From CBDDHT01 sp965227905 (lineage in GTDB: Bacteria; Pseudomonadota; Alphaproteobacteria; Rhizobiales; Methyloligellaceae), in contig OZ245780.1 in assembly GCA_965227905.1 (NCBI GenBank), forward strand, positions 4,340,001 through 4,404,000: a stretch of DNA of 64,000 bases, in the 5' to 3' direction. A program made the position numbers and the translations under genes. Positions 54,745 to 62,992 of this stretch are shown piece after piece. The notes under the pieces are model-generated. The model searched no databases. It saw only the letters and a program-made list of their open reading frames with translations, and was not told where the DNA came from. Every line of letters begins with the position of its first letter. Position 1 is the stretch's first letter.

Positions 54745-55707
54745 ATGAGCGTGCGTCACGCCAAAGTCATCATCATCGGTTCGGGGCCAGCCGGCTACAC
54801 GGCCGCAATCTATGCGGCGCGCGCCATGCTTAAACCAATCGTCATCAACGGCATCCAACCCGGCGGTCAGATGACCATTACGACCGATGTGGAGAACTAT
54901 CCGGGCTTTGCCGAAGTCATCCAGGGCCCATGGCTCATGGAGCAGATGCAGGCTCAAGCAGAACATGTCGGCACCGAGATGATCTCGGACACAATCACGG
55001 AAGTGTCACTCGATCGCAGGCCGTTTTATCTGAAAGGCGATTCAGGCAACGATTATACGTGCGATGCCTTGATCATTGCGACCGGCGCCCAGGCAAAGTG
55101 GCTCGGACTACCCTCCGAAGAGACCTTTAAGGGGTATGGCGTCTCAGCCTGCGCAACATGCGATGGATTCTTTTACCGCGACAAGAAAGTTATTGTCGTT
55201 GGCGGTGGCAATACGGCTGTCGAAGAAGCGCTATTCCTGACCAATTTTGCGTCCAAGGTGACACTGGTTCATCGCCGCGACGAACTCCGCAGTGAGAAGA
55301 TCCTGCAGGAGCGTCTCTTTGCCAACGAGAAGATCGACGTGATGTGGGACACGGTCCTGGAAGAAGTGACAGGCACGCAAAACCCCCCAGGCGTTACCGG
55401 AGCAAAGCTGAAGAACGTCAAGACCGATGCAGTCACCGAGGTCGACGTCGATGGCGTTTTCGTTGCTATCGGCCATGCGCCGGAGACCGAGCTTTTCAAA
55501 GGCAAACTTGAGACCAAAGGCGGCGGTTATTTGGTGACGGCACCGGATTCAACGGCCACAAGCATTCCAGGTGTCTTTGCGGCGGGCGATGTAACGGACG
55601 ACATCTATCGCCAGGCAGTAACGGCGGCTGGCATGGGATGTATGGCAGCGCTGGAAACCGAGAAGTATCTGGCCGAGGCCGAGAGTAGAAGTGAGGCGGC
55701 AGAGTAG
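54745..55707 (+). CDS. trxB: Thioredoxin-disulfide reductase
   Basis: FAD/NADPH flavoenzyme that reduces thioredoxin; cytosolic homodimer. 320 residues. FAD motif VIIIGSGPAGYTAAIYAARA, redox pair in SACATCDGFFYRDK, NADPH motif VVGGGNTAVEEALFL with HRRDELRSEK, and the C-terminal FAD motif GVFAAGDVTDDIYRQAVTAA. GAGG lies 8 bp before ATG 54745, and earlier in-frame starts have no support. A LysR regulator gene follows after 44 bp, an arrangement seen in other Alphaproteobacteria. Confidence 0.96.
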   Translation: MSVRHAKVIIIGSGPAGYTAAIYAARAMLKPIVINGIQPGGQMTITTDVENYPGFAEVIQGPWLMEQMQAQAEHVGTEMISDTITEVSLDRRPFYLKGDSGNDYTCDALIIATGAQAKWLGLPSEETFKGYGVSACATCDGFFYRDKKVIVVGGGNTAVEEALFLTNFASKVTLVHRRDELRSEKILQERLFANEKIDVMWDTVLEEVTGTQNPPGVTGAKLKNVKTDAVTEVDVDGVFVAIGHAPETELFKGKLETKGGGYLVTAPDSTATSIPGVFAAGDVTDDIYRQAVTAAGMGCMAALETEKYLAEAESRSEAAE

Positions 55708-55751
55708 ACTGTCGCCTGACAAGGGCGGGCAAGTCCCGCACCGGCAGGCAC

Positions 55752-56642
55752 ATGGATTGGGACAAAATCAGAATTTTTCACGCTGCGGCCGAAGCCGGCA
55801 GCTTTACGCATGCGGGTGAACAACTCGACATGAGCCAGTCGGCTGTGAGCCGGCAGGTCGGCGCCTTGGAGCGTGACCTCAGCGTTACGCTCTTTCATCG
55901 CCACGCACGCGGTCTTGTCCTGACCGAGCAAGGCGAAATGCTTCATCGCACCGCGCACGATGTGTTTCACATGCTGAAGTCGGCAGAAACACGTCTGGCT
56001 GATTCCAAGACAAAACCGCAAGGCGATCTGCGCGTCACGACGCCGGTCGGTCTTGGTGCGAGCTGGTTGACGCCACGCATTCACAGCTTTCTCGATCTCT
56101 ATCCCGATATCAATCTCGAGTTGCTGCTGCACGACCATGAGCTGGATCTGTCGATGCGCGAAGCGGATATCGCGATCTGGCTGCATCAACCGACTCAATC
56201 CGACCTTATTCAGCGCAAGCTTTTCACGGTCCATTTCCATGTCTATGCATCGGTTGGATATGTGCGCCGCAATGGCAGCCCAAAGAGCGTCGCCGATCTC
56301 GAAGGCCACCCGATCCTGACCTTCGGCGGAACGACTGTCGATGCCGTACGCAATCTCAACTGGCTCGAAACTGCCGGATTGAATGGGCAGGACAATCGAA
56401 CCCCTCTGTTGCGAATCAACAGTCTCTATGCCCTGAAACAAATCGTCCGCCGTGGCTTGGGCATCGCCGTCCTTCCGGACTATATGGCGAAGGACGATCC
56501 CGATCTCGTGCTGGCGCTCACTGACGCGGATTTGCCGGAGATGGACACCTATTTCGTGTATCCGGAGGAACTTCGGAACTCGAAAAGGGTGAATGTATTC
56601 CGGGATTTTCTGATCACGAAAGCCCGAGAATGGTCTTTCTAG
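55752..56642 (+). CDS. LysR-family transcriptional regulator
   Basis: 296 residues. N-terminal winged helix-turn-helix at 1-60 (IRIFHAAAEAGSFTHAGEQL, MSQSAVSRQVGALERDLSVT), then a periplasmic-binding-protein-like effector domain at about 90-295 (GDLRVTTPVGLGASWLTPRI, RRGLGIAVLPDYMA). Same strand as trxB with 44 bp between, so possibly co-transcribed. The ligand and targets are unknown; a redox or housekeeping target is plausible from context. Confidence 0.92.
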   Translation: MDWDKIRIFHAAAEAGSFTHAGEQLDMSQSAVSRQVGALERDLSVTLFHRHARGLVLTEQGEMLHRTAHDVFHMLKSAETRLADSKTKPQGDLRVTTPVGLGASWLTPRIHSFLDLYPDINLELLLHDHELDLSMREADIAIWLHQPTQSDLIQRKLFTVHFHVYASVGYVRRNGSPKSVADLEGHPILTFGGTTVDAVRNLNWLETAGLNGQDNRTPLLRINSLYALKQIVRRGLGIAVLPDYMAKDDPDLVLALTDADLPEMDTYFVYPEELRNSKRVNVFRDFLITKAREWSF

Positions 56643-56801
56643 ACCGAGAAACCGCTTATATTCAGACATTTGAATGCTAGCATGCAAATCTGCATATCTG
56701 CCATGCGGTGGGATACCTTGTCTCATTCGGTGAAACTGCCAATATCTGGGCAACTGCTGTTGCAGTCACGAAGGCACTCCTTCCTCCCAAAGACGCCTTC
56801 T

Positions 56802-56836
56802 AGCGCCGGTGGCCCCTCCAGGCCGCCGGCGCTTTT
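56802..56836 (+). terminator. Rho-independent terminator upstream of SDR gene
   Basis: AGCGCCGGTGGCC (56802-56814) pairs with GGCCGCCGGCGCT (56821-56833) with one mismatch and a 6-nt loop, followed by TTTT. It lies 160 bp after the LysR stop and 49 bp before the SDR start, so it ends the trxB-LysR message. Confidence 0.8.
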
Positions 56837-56884
56837 GCGTTTGGGGCCGCATTCATCAGCCCAACAACCCGAGCGGGGATATCC

Positions 56885-57652
56885 ATGACAAAACGACTCA
56901 CAGGCAAGGCCGCAATCGTCACAGGCGCAAGCCGCGGGATCGGAGCGGCGACCGCACGAGAGTTCGCCAATCAGGGCGCGTCGGTTGTGTTGGCTGCGCG
57001 AACGGCAGAAGCGATCGAGACCATTGCGGATGAGATCCGCCGTGATGGCGGATCGGCAGAAGCTGTTGTCTGCGATGTCAGCCGCTTCGAAGACGTTGCA
57101 AATTCGGTTGAGCGATGCACCCAGTCTTTCGGTCGCATCGACTTTCTCGTCAACAATGCCGGCGTTATCGATCCGATCGCACGCTTGGCGGATTCCGACC
57201 CGGCGGAATGGGCTCGCGTTGTCGACATCAATTTCAAGGGCGTCTACTACGGCCTGCGCGCAGCAATCCCTCATATGGAAGCGCAAGGCTCCGGCGTCAT
57301 CGTCAATGTCAGTTCCGGTGCCGCAACCGGCGCACTTGAAGGTTGGAGCCACTACTGCTCGACCAAGGCGGCTGTCCTCTCCCTCACCCGTTGTGCCGAC
57401 AAGGAATACGGCCCCAAGGGCATCCATGTAGTCGGCATGAGTCCTGGAACCGTGGCGACGGAGATGCAAGTGGCCATCAAGGCATCCGGTATCAACCCGG
57501 TCAGCCAGTTGGACCCTTCGGTTCATATCCCAGCCGAATGGCCGGCCAAAGCGATCTGCTGGCTCTGTGCAGAAGGCGCCGCCGACTATGCCGGCACTGA
57601 CTTGTCTCTGAGAGATGAGGAAAGTCGCCGGCGGATTGGACTGCCGGTCTGA
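56885..57652 (+). CDS. Short-chain dehydrogenase/reductase
   Basis: 255-residue NAD(P)-dependent oxidoreductase of the classical SDR type. Cofactor motif VTGASRGIGAATA near residue 12, NNAG in FLVNNAGVID, catalytic Ser in VNVSSGAATGA, and the YxxxK pair in HYCSTKAAVLS. Arg-rich basic residue after strand 2 (AARTAE) favours NADP(H). The substrate is not predictable. GGGGAT lies upstream of the ATG. It stands between a terminator and the DUF3300 gene. Confidence 0.93.
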   Translation: MTKRLTGKAAIVTGASRGIGAATAREFANQGASVVLAARTAEAIETIADEIRRDGGSAEAVVCDVSRFEDVANSVERCTQSFGRIDFLVNNAGVIDPIARLADSDPAEWARVVDINFKGVYYGLRAAIPHMEAQGSGVIVNVSSGAATGALEGWSHYCSTKAAVLSLTRCADKEYGPKGIHVVGMSPGTVATEMQVAIKASGINPVSQLDPSVHIPAEWPAKAICWLCAEGAADYAGTDLSLRDEESRRRIGLPV

Positions 57653-57744
57653 GGCAACCTACCGGCTAAAGACATGAAACCTATACATCTTGGTTGTTGG
57701 CGTGACTTCGCGTAGGCTAACCGAAAGTCACAGGCGGGGTTTCA

Positions 57745-59094
57745 ATGTTCAGCGTCCTCGTAAGGCAGGCGAATTCTGTTTTTCCAGCCATCGTTGGATT
57801 CCTTGCTCTTGCCCTCCACTTAAACATATCTGCGATCCCGAGCTATGCTGCAGAGGATGCCGAGCAGACTTTCACAAAAGAGCAAATCGAACAGCTTGTA
57901 GCGCCTATTGCTCTGCATCCGGATGCGTTGTTGACGCAGATCCTGATGGCCTCGACCTATCCGCTTGAGATCGTCCAGGCTGCACGCTGGGTCGAGAAGA
58001 ATCCCAAAGTGACGGGAAAAGCCCTCGAAGAGGCCATGACGTCGAGGTCATGGGATCCTAGCATAAAATCGCTAGCTGCCTTTCCCCAGGTTCTGGAGAT
58101 GCTCAATGACGATCTGAGTTGGACGCAGCAACTGGGTGATGTCTTCCTGGCCCAGCAGGAAGAGGTGCTGGATGCGGTTCAGAGACTGCGAGCACGTGCC
58201 GATGAGGCCGATCAGCTAAAGACTACAAAGCAGCAAACCGTTAAGAAGCAGACCGTCAAGACAAGCAGCGGATCACCACAAACGGTCATCGTGATCGAAC
58301 AGGCCGATCCGGAGATCATTTATGTACCGGCCTACAATCCTGCTGTGGTCTATGGCCCTTGGCCTTACCCGGCCTATCCGCCCTACACGTGGTATCCTCC
58401 CGGCTACGTCGCGGGCCGCGTTTTTTGGTTTGCAACCGGCGTCGCGGTTGGCCGAGCCATCTGGGGCCGCTGTGACTGGGGTCGGCGAAGTGTGAATATC
58501 AACGTCAATCGCTATAACAGTTTCGGTCGAACCAACATCAAAACCACAAATTGGAAACACAATCCGCGTCACCGCCGCGGCGTTCCATATCACAACCGGA
58601 ATGTCTCAAAGCGCTATGGCGGCGAGGTCCGCAACGCCAAGGCACGTGAGCAATTCCGTGGCCGCGCACAAGCTGGTCGAAGGGATCTTGCTCGCGAAAG
58701 ACCCGATAGCAAAGGACCTGCCCTAAAAGACCGCCCCAAAGCCGGCAAAAGACCGGCTGCCCCTTCGCGGCCCGCAGCAAACAAGCGTCCTGCAGCGGGT
58801 AAGAAGCCCAACGCTCAGCGGCCAGCGGCAAAGCGACCGGCTGCGAAACGGCCGGCAACAAAGAAAGCCGCACGGCCTGCCCCACGCCCACAGAACCGCA
58901 AGAAACCTGTAGCTAGAAAACGCCCAGCTGCTGCAAAAAGGCCGACTCCAGCGAGACGTCCGTCCGCTTATCGCGGCATGGGTCAAGGGCAAAAGGTTCG
59001 GCAGCACAGTAATCGCGGAAAACAAAGCCGCCAGATCAGCCGTGCACGGCCTGCCGGTCGTGCTGGCGGCGCCAGACGAGGCGGTAGACGGTGA
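57745..59094 (+). CDS. DUF3300 exported protein with basic histone-like tail
   Basis: 449 residues. Signal peptide (SVFPAIVGFLALALHLNISA, cleaved near SYAAE), then the DUF3300 domain at about 40-230: LVAPIALHPDALLTQILMAS, WDPSIKSLAAFPQVLEMLND and PEIIYVPAYNPAVVYGPWPY. A hydrophobic/aromatic patch (YPAYPPYTWYPPGY) and a long C-terminal tail (about 285-449) rich in Lys, Arg, Pro and Ala follow, with AKRPAAKRPATKK-type repeats like AlgP or histone H1. Family function is unknown. The stop overlaps the DUF2950 gene start (TGATG). Confidence 0.88.
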   Translation: MFSVLVRQANSVFPAIVGFLALALHLNISAIPSYAAEDAEQTFTKEQIEQLVAPIALHPDALLTQILMASTYPLEIVQAARWVEKNPKVTGKALEEAMTSRSWDPSIKSLAAFPQVLEMLNDDLSWTQQLGDVFLAQQEEVLDAVQRLRARADEADQLKTTKQQTVKKQTVKTSSGSPQTVIVIEQADPEIIYVPAYNPAVVYGPWPYPAYPPYTWYPPGYVAGRVFWFATGVAVGRAIWGRCDWGRRSVNINVNRYNSFGRTNIKTTNWKHNPRHRRGVPYHNRNVSKRYGGEVRNAKAREQFRGRAQAGRRDLARERPDSKGPALKDRPKAGKRPAAPSRPAANKRPAAGKKPNAQRPAAKRPAAKRPATKKAARPAPRPQNRKKPVARKRPAAAKRPTPARRPSAYRGMGQGQKVRQHSNRGKQSRQISRARPAGRAGGARRGGRR

Positions 59095-60062
59095 TGCGCA
59101 AACTCATTGAACCGAAAAACCTGCGAAGCATGCTGACCATTGCAGCGGCCGTTGTGTTCTCCATTCTTGCCGCGACTGAGTTCACAACCGCCCAGTCACC
59201 CGACCCCATGCATTTCAGCTCTCCTGAGAAGGCTGTGAATGCGCTGATCGATGCAGCAAAGAAGAAAGACGCTGCTGCGGTCGTTTCCATCCTAGGCCCG
59301 GCTACGAAAGAGTGGATAATCTCCGGTGATCCGGTTCAGGACGAGCAAGGTCGTGAGCGACTCATCGCGGCTTATGATGAAAAACATGACATCGAGAAAC
59401 ATGGGAACGATACCGCTGTCCTTGTCATCGGCAATGATGGCTTCCCGTTCCCCTTTCCCATTGTCAAAGATGCAAAGGGCTGGGCATTCCATCCGGAACA
59501 AGGCAAAGAGGAACTTTTGAACCGCAGGATTGGTGAGAACGAACTGACGACAATCCAGGTTCTGCTGGCGATCGGTGATGCGCAGCGCGACTATGCAACC
59601 AGAGATTGGGACGGAGATGGTTTGCGCGCTTACGCATCCCGCTTCGCAAGCACCGAGGGCAAGAAGGACGGCCTGTTTTGGCAGGCCAATGAAGGCGAAG
59701 CGCAAAGCCCTCTTGGTCCGCTTGTCGCCGAAGCCGCGCGTGAAGGCTATACACCCAAGACGGACGGAACCGAGAGCGACGAAACGAATGCCTATCATGG
59801 CTACCGGTTCAGGATACTCTCAAGCCAGGGCCCAAATGCGCCGGGAGGCGCCTACGACTACGTCGTTGACAAGAAGATGGTCGGGGGGTTCGCCACCCTC
59901 GCCTACCCGGCGCGCTACGGTGTATCCGGCATCATGACGTTTGTGGTCAGTCATGACGGCCTTGTCCATGAAGCTGATCTTGGACCAGAAACCGAGTCGG
60001 CCGCACACGCGATCAAGGCATTCGATCCTGGCGAGGAGTGGAAGAAGGTGGAACTTGAGTAA
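59094..60062 (+). CDS. DUF2950 exported protein
   Basis: 322 residues. N-terminal hydrophobic segment RSMLTIAAAVVFSILAATEF suggests export. DUF2950 features include FSSPEKAVNALIDAAKKKDA, FPFPIVKDAKGWAFHPEQGK, IQVLLAIGDAQRDYA, a GYRFRILSSQGPNAPGGAYD block and FVVSHDGLVHEADLG. Starts at ATG 59094 within the DUF3300 stop (1-bp overlap). DUF3300 and DUF2950 genes are often neighbours, so the two probably act together in the envelope; the activity is unknown. Confidence 0.88.
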   Translation: MRKLIEPKNLRSMLTIAAAVVFSILAATEFTTAQSPDPMHFSSPEKAVNALIDAAKKKDAAAVVSILGPATKEWIISGDPVQDEQGRERLIAAYDEKHDIEKHGNDTAVLVIGNDGFPFPFPIVKDAKGWAFHPEQGKEELLNRRIGENELTTIQVLLAIGDAQRDYATRDWDGDGLRAYASRFASTEGKKDGLFWQANEGEAQSPLGPLVAEAAREGYTPKTDGTESDETNAYHGYRFRILSSQGPNAPGGAYDYVVDKKMVGGFATLAYPARYGVSGIMTFVVSHDGLVHEADLGPETESAAHAIKAFDPGEEWKKVELE

Positions 60063-60086
60063 CTGACGCCAGGAAACTGAGCGGTG

Positions 60087-60203
60087 TCAGAAAAAAGACA
60101 AGCTCAGGTCAAGGAGAGAGCGGATCAACCCGCCTGCCAGCAACAACACAACGGCCAGAACGACAGCCAGTGTTATTGCTATCCATTTCCAAGGCACATT
60201 CAT
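60087..60203 (-). CDS. 38-residue single-helix membrane peptide
   Basis: Starts 3 bp after the patatin gene stop on the same strand: MNVPWKWIAITLAVVL, then a continuous hydrophobic run to LLLAGG, ending SLLDLSLSFF. One predicted membrane helix at about residues 7-25. No ribosome site is needed if translation is coupled to the upstream stop. The well-formed charged start and hydrophobic helix make chance less likely, but no homology evidence is available. It may anchor or modulate the lipase, which is speculation. Confidence 0.5.
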   Translation of the reverse strand: MNVPWKWIAITLAVVLAVVLLLAGGLIRSLLDLSLSFF

Positions 60204-60206
60204 GGT

Positions 60207-61409
60207 TCACTGTGGACCGAAGCCTGGTGGCGACTTCGTCCAGCGATAGCCCTTTCGGGCCTTCTCGTAGGCCAGCTCAAAAAGCTTTGACATATAGGCG
60301 GGATCAAAGGCCTCGGTGCTGTCGTCTGGAAAAGTGCCGGGAATATAGGCCAGATTGTAGCGGATCTTGTTCTGTCTCGCGACGCCGTATAGTCGAACGA
60401 GATCACCAATTCCCTGTGTCTTGATCAGCGTTGCAATCGAGCGCTGGGCAATCGACAGAGTGCTTGCATTGACTGCTTTGTATTCCGGATCGAGACGGCC
60501 ATTTCTGATGATGTAAAGCGATCGCCGCGGGTAGACGCCCGTGCGTTTGTCGACATCTCTCGACAGCATCAACTGACTTGGAAAAAGAAAGACCTGCTTG
60601 GCGGTACCGCCATCGACATGCATCTCATCGTGTGTCTCGCCGCCAGCAGCGACGGATACCCGGATCGGAGGAAAGGCCCCAGGAATCGACGCCGATGCCA
60701 GGAGAACGCGGCGGAACAGTGTAAGAGCCTCCGGATGTCCGCTTGCCGCAATCCGGCCCATATCCCAGATCACCGGCCTTTGAGCATCGAGATTGGTTGT
60801 CCCGACAAACAATCGCCTGCCACGATTATGCTGTCGTGCGACTTCGATCAGGAGATCCTCGTCTACATAGCGCGCGATCAGGTCTGCTAGAGGCTGACTA
60901 CTTGCCAAAGATGAGCCGCCGAGCAGTCCACGAATCGGTTGCTGTTTCAGCAGATCACGGGTCGAATATTTGGTATAGATCTCCCTGAGCTGAGGATCGT
61001 ATTTCGGGCCGAGAAAGGCGAAAGGCGCAGCGAGTGAGCCGGTACTGACTCCGGTAACCAGATCGAACTCGGGCCGCGTCTTGGCAGCCGTCCATCCGAC
61101 CAATAGTCCGGCTCCGAAAGCCCCGTCGGCACCGCCTCCGGACAGAGCAAGAAACGAGACCCTTGGACGTGAACCACGTCGCACCATTTCAGGACGCGTC
61201 GCGCGAACCTGCGCCTGCATCTCATCGACGAATGCGGCAATGTTCTTGGGCTTCTCGTCGCCCCAGAAGCGGACAGGCTTTGGACCGAGAACCTTGGCTG
61301 TGTCGGCCAGCTCGAGCGGCACGGCATTGCGCGGCAGGCTGGCGCAACTTGCCTGCGCTATGCCCAGAACAGCGACAACTGAAACAATGAGCGCTCGACG
61401 TCCGCGCAT
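60207..61409 (-). CDS. Patatin-like phospholipase
   Basis: 400-residue acyl hydrolase. N-terminal hydrophobic export segment RALIVSVVAVLGIAQASCAS, possibly a lipoprotein signal with Cys near 22, though the -3 position (Gln) is atypical. The patatin domain has the oxyanion loop FLALSGGGADGAFGAGLLVG, nucleophile Ser in LVTGVSTGSLAAP (GxSxG) and catalytic Asp in HVDGGTAKQV (DGG). The complete dyad predicts activity, acting on phospholipids or acyl esters in the envelope. GGGGG lies 6 bp before the ATG. A tiny membrane peptide gene follows directly. Confidence 0.92.
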   Translation of the reverse strand: MRGRRALIVSVVAVLGIAQASCASLPRNAVPLELADTAKVLGPKPVRFWGDEKPKNIAAFVDEMQAQVRATRPEMVRRGSRPRVSFLALSGGGADGAFGAGLLVGWTAAKTRPEFDLVTGVSTGSLAAPFAFLGPKYDPQLREIYTKYSTRDLLKQQPIRGLLGGSSLASSQPLADLIARYVDEDLLIEVARQHNRGRRLFVGTTNLDAQRPVIWDMGRIAASGHPEALTLFRRVLLASASIPGAFPPIRVSVAAGGETHDEMHVDGGTAKQVFLFPSQLMLSRDVDKRTGVYPRRSLYIIRNGRLDPEYKAVNASTLSIAQRSIATLIKTQGIGDLVRLYGVARQNKIRYNLAYIPGTFPDDSTEAFDPAYMSKLFELAYEKARKGYRWTKSPPGFGPQ

Positions 61410-61608
61410 ATCTGCCCCCGAGGCTCCGCCTCTCTCACCGGCGATAGCCGGACTATCAGGTATTCAAACAGGATGAATCCGCGTCAAATGTGACAAACGT
61501 CCCACCGTCCAGCGTGTTTCTTGCCGGTACGGCAGCGGTTTGGCAATCGCTTGGCGACAGATCGCCTCGGCTACGAAAGCCCCAGGGCCCTTCGTTTCCG
61601 GCTTGGAG

Positions 61609-62679
61609 CTATCCCAATATGCGTGGTTTTGCCGCTGACAGGCGCTCTTCCGCAATCATATCTGCGACGACGGATGTCGGCTTCTTTTCTTCATCTGCAC
61701 GGACGAATATGCTGCTCAGTGTCTCGCCAATACGCGCTACATCCCGGCGCATGAGAGCGAAATCGAAGCGCGGGCCTTCGTGAGCGATCGAGATCACCCC
61801 GCCGGCATTGATTGCATAGTCCGGTGCATAAAGGATGCCTCGCTCACGTAGGCGTTCTGCATCCGCCGGCGTGGCCAATTGGTTGTTGGCAGCTCCCGCA
61901 ATGACAACAGCATTGATTTCGGGGATGGTGGCCTCGTTCAATCCGGCACCGAGTGCACATGGCGCAAGGACGTCAACCGAGGCGATATGAGCTTCTTCCG
62001 GTGCGACTGCCTCTGCTCCGAACCGGTCGACGGCGTCGCTGACCCTGGCTTCATTGATATCAGAAACGACAAGTGACGCTCCGGCTTCATTCAGGAGTTC
62101 GCCAAGGGCCATACCGACATGGCCAAGCCCCTGGACGGCCACGCGCACACCCCCAAGGCTTTGTGCGCCCAGGCGATGGCGAACCGCAGCCTCCATCCCC
62201 TTGTAAACACCAAAGGCCGTATTTGGAGAAGGATCCCCCGCACCGCCTTCGGCAATGCCGCGGACATGTGGGGTAATCTTTCGCATCTCTTCGACGTCAC
62301 CAACAGAAATGCCAACATCTTCGGCCGTGATGTAAGTACCGGAGAGGCGGTCTACGTAGCCTGCAAACGCCCGCAAGGCCTCAGGTGTCTTGTCGCTCTG
62401 CGGATCACCGAGAATGACTGCTTTTCCGCCACCAAAGTTGATGCCGGCCAGCGCATTCTTATAAGTCATGCCATGAGACAGCCGCAGCACATCCTGGAGC
62501 GCTGCAGCTTCGGACGCGTATGGCCACATGCGGGTGCCGCCCATGGCCGGTCCGAGACGCGTTGAGTGAACGGCGATGATGGCCTTGAGGCCGCTTGCCG
62601 GATCGCTGCAAAATACGATCTGCTCGTGATTCTGAAAGGACTCGTTCTGAAACACGAGATGGACAGGTGTCAGCTTCAT
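61609..62679 (-). CDS. Leucine/valine dehydrogenase family (Glu/Leu/Phe/Val dehydrogenase)
   Basis: 356 residues. NAD-dependent oxidative deamination of branched-chain or aromatic amino acids. The N-terminal catalytic domain has GPAMGGTRMWPYAS, MTYKNALAGINFGGGKAVIL with the catalytic Lys residues, and TAEDVGISVGD. The C-terminal Rossmann domain has VAVQGLGHVGMALGELLNEA, then APCALGAGLNE and GAANNQLA. AGGAGGACGG precedes ATG 62679 closely; an upstream in-frame start lacks this. Leucine versus valine or phenylalanine cannot be decided by eye. Divergent from the oxidoreductase gene at 62993. Confidence 0.92.
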   Translation of the reverse strand: MKLTPVHLVFQNESFQNHEQIVFCSDPASGLKAIIAVHSTRLGPAMGGTRMWPYASEAAALQDVLRLSHGMTYKNALAGINFGGGKAVILGDPQSDKTPEALRAFAGYVDRLSGTYITAEDVGISVGDVEEMRKITPHVRGIAEGGAGDPSPNTAFGVYKGMEAAVRHRLGAQSLGGVRVAVQGLGHVGMALGELLNEAGASLVVSDINEARVSDAVDRFGAEAVAPEEAHIASVDVLAPCALGAGLNEATIPEINAVVIAGAANNQLATPADAERLRERGILYAPDYAINAGGVISIAHEGPRFDFALMRRDVARIGETLSSIFVRADEEKKPTSVVADMIAEERLSAAKPRILG

Positions 62680-62992
62680 GGCCGTCCTCCTATTCGGTTC
62701 GACAGCGCCCACACCCCTCTTTGGGCGGCTTAAGTTTGCCTGTTATGTATTGATTTGGTGTTACTTGGAACTGCGGACAACGATTCGGAAAGAATTCGCA
62801 AGAATGTGATGTTCCGTGTCCCGAAGGCGAGCGATCGCGCATCGTCAGGGCCACGCTGCGAAACAATGTTATCCGAATGATACAGGGTAATCGGACGTCC
62901 AGCGCCAACTTGCCCTTCACGGCAAAGCCGTCAAAGATGGCGTCTACACATGAGCTGCCGATCGCAACGGCGGCCTACGGGAGGAAAATACG
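62680..62992. other. 313-bp divergent intergenic region, no gene seen
   Basis: Contains the promoters of the leucine dehydrogenase-type gene (minus) and the terminal oxidoreductase gene (plus). I could not place convincing promoter boxes or operators. Confidence 0.45.
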
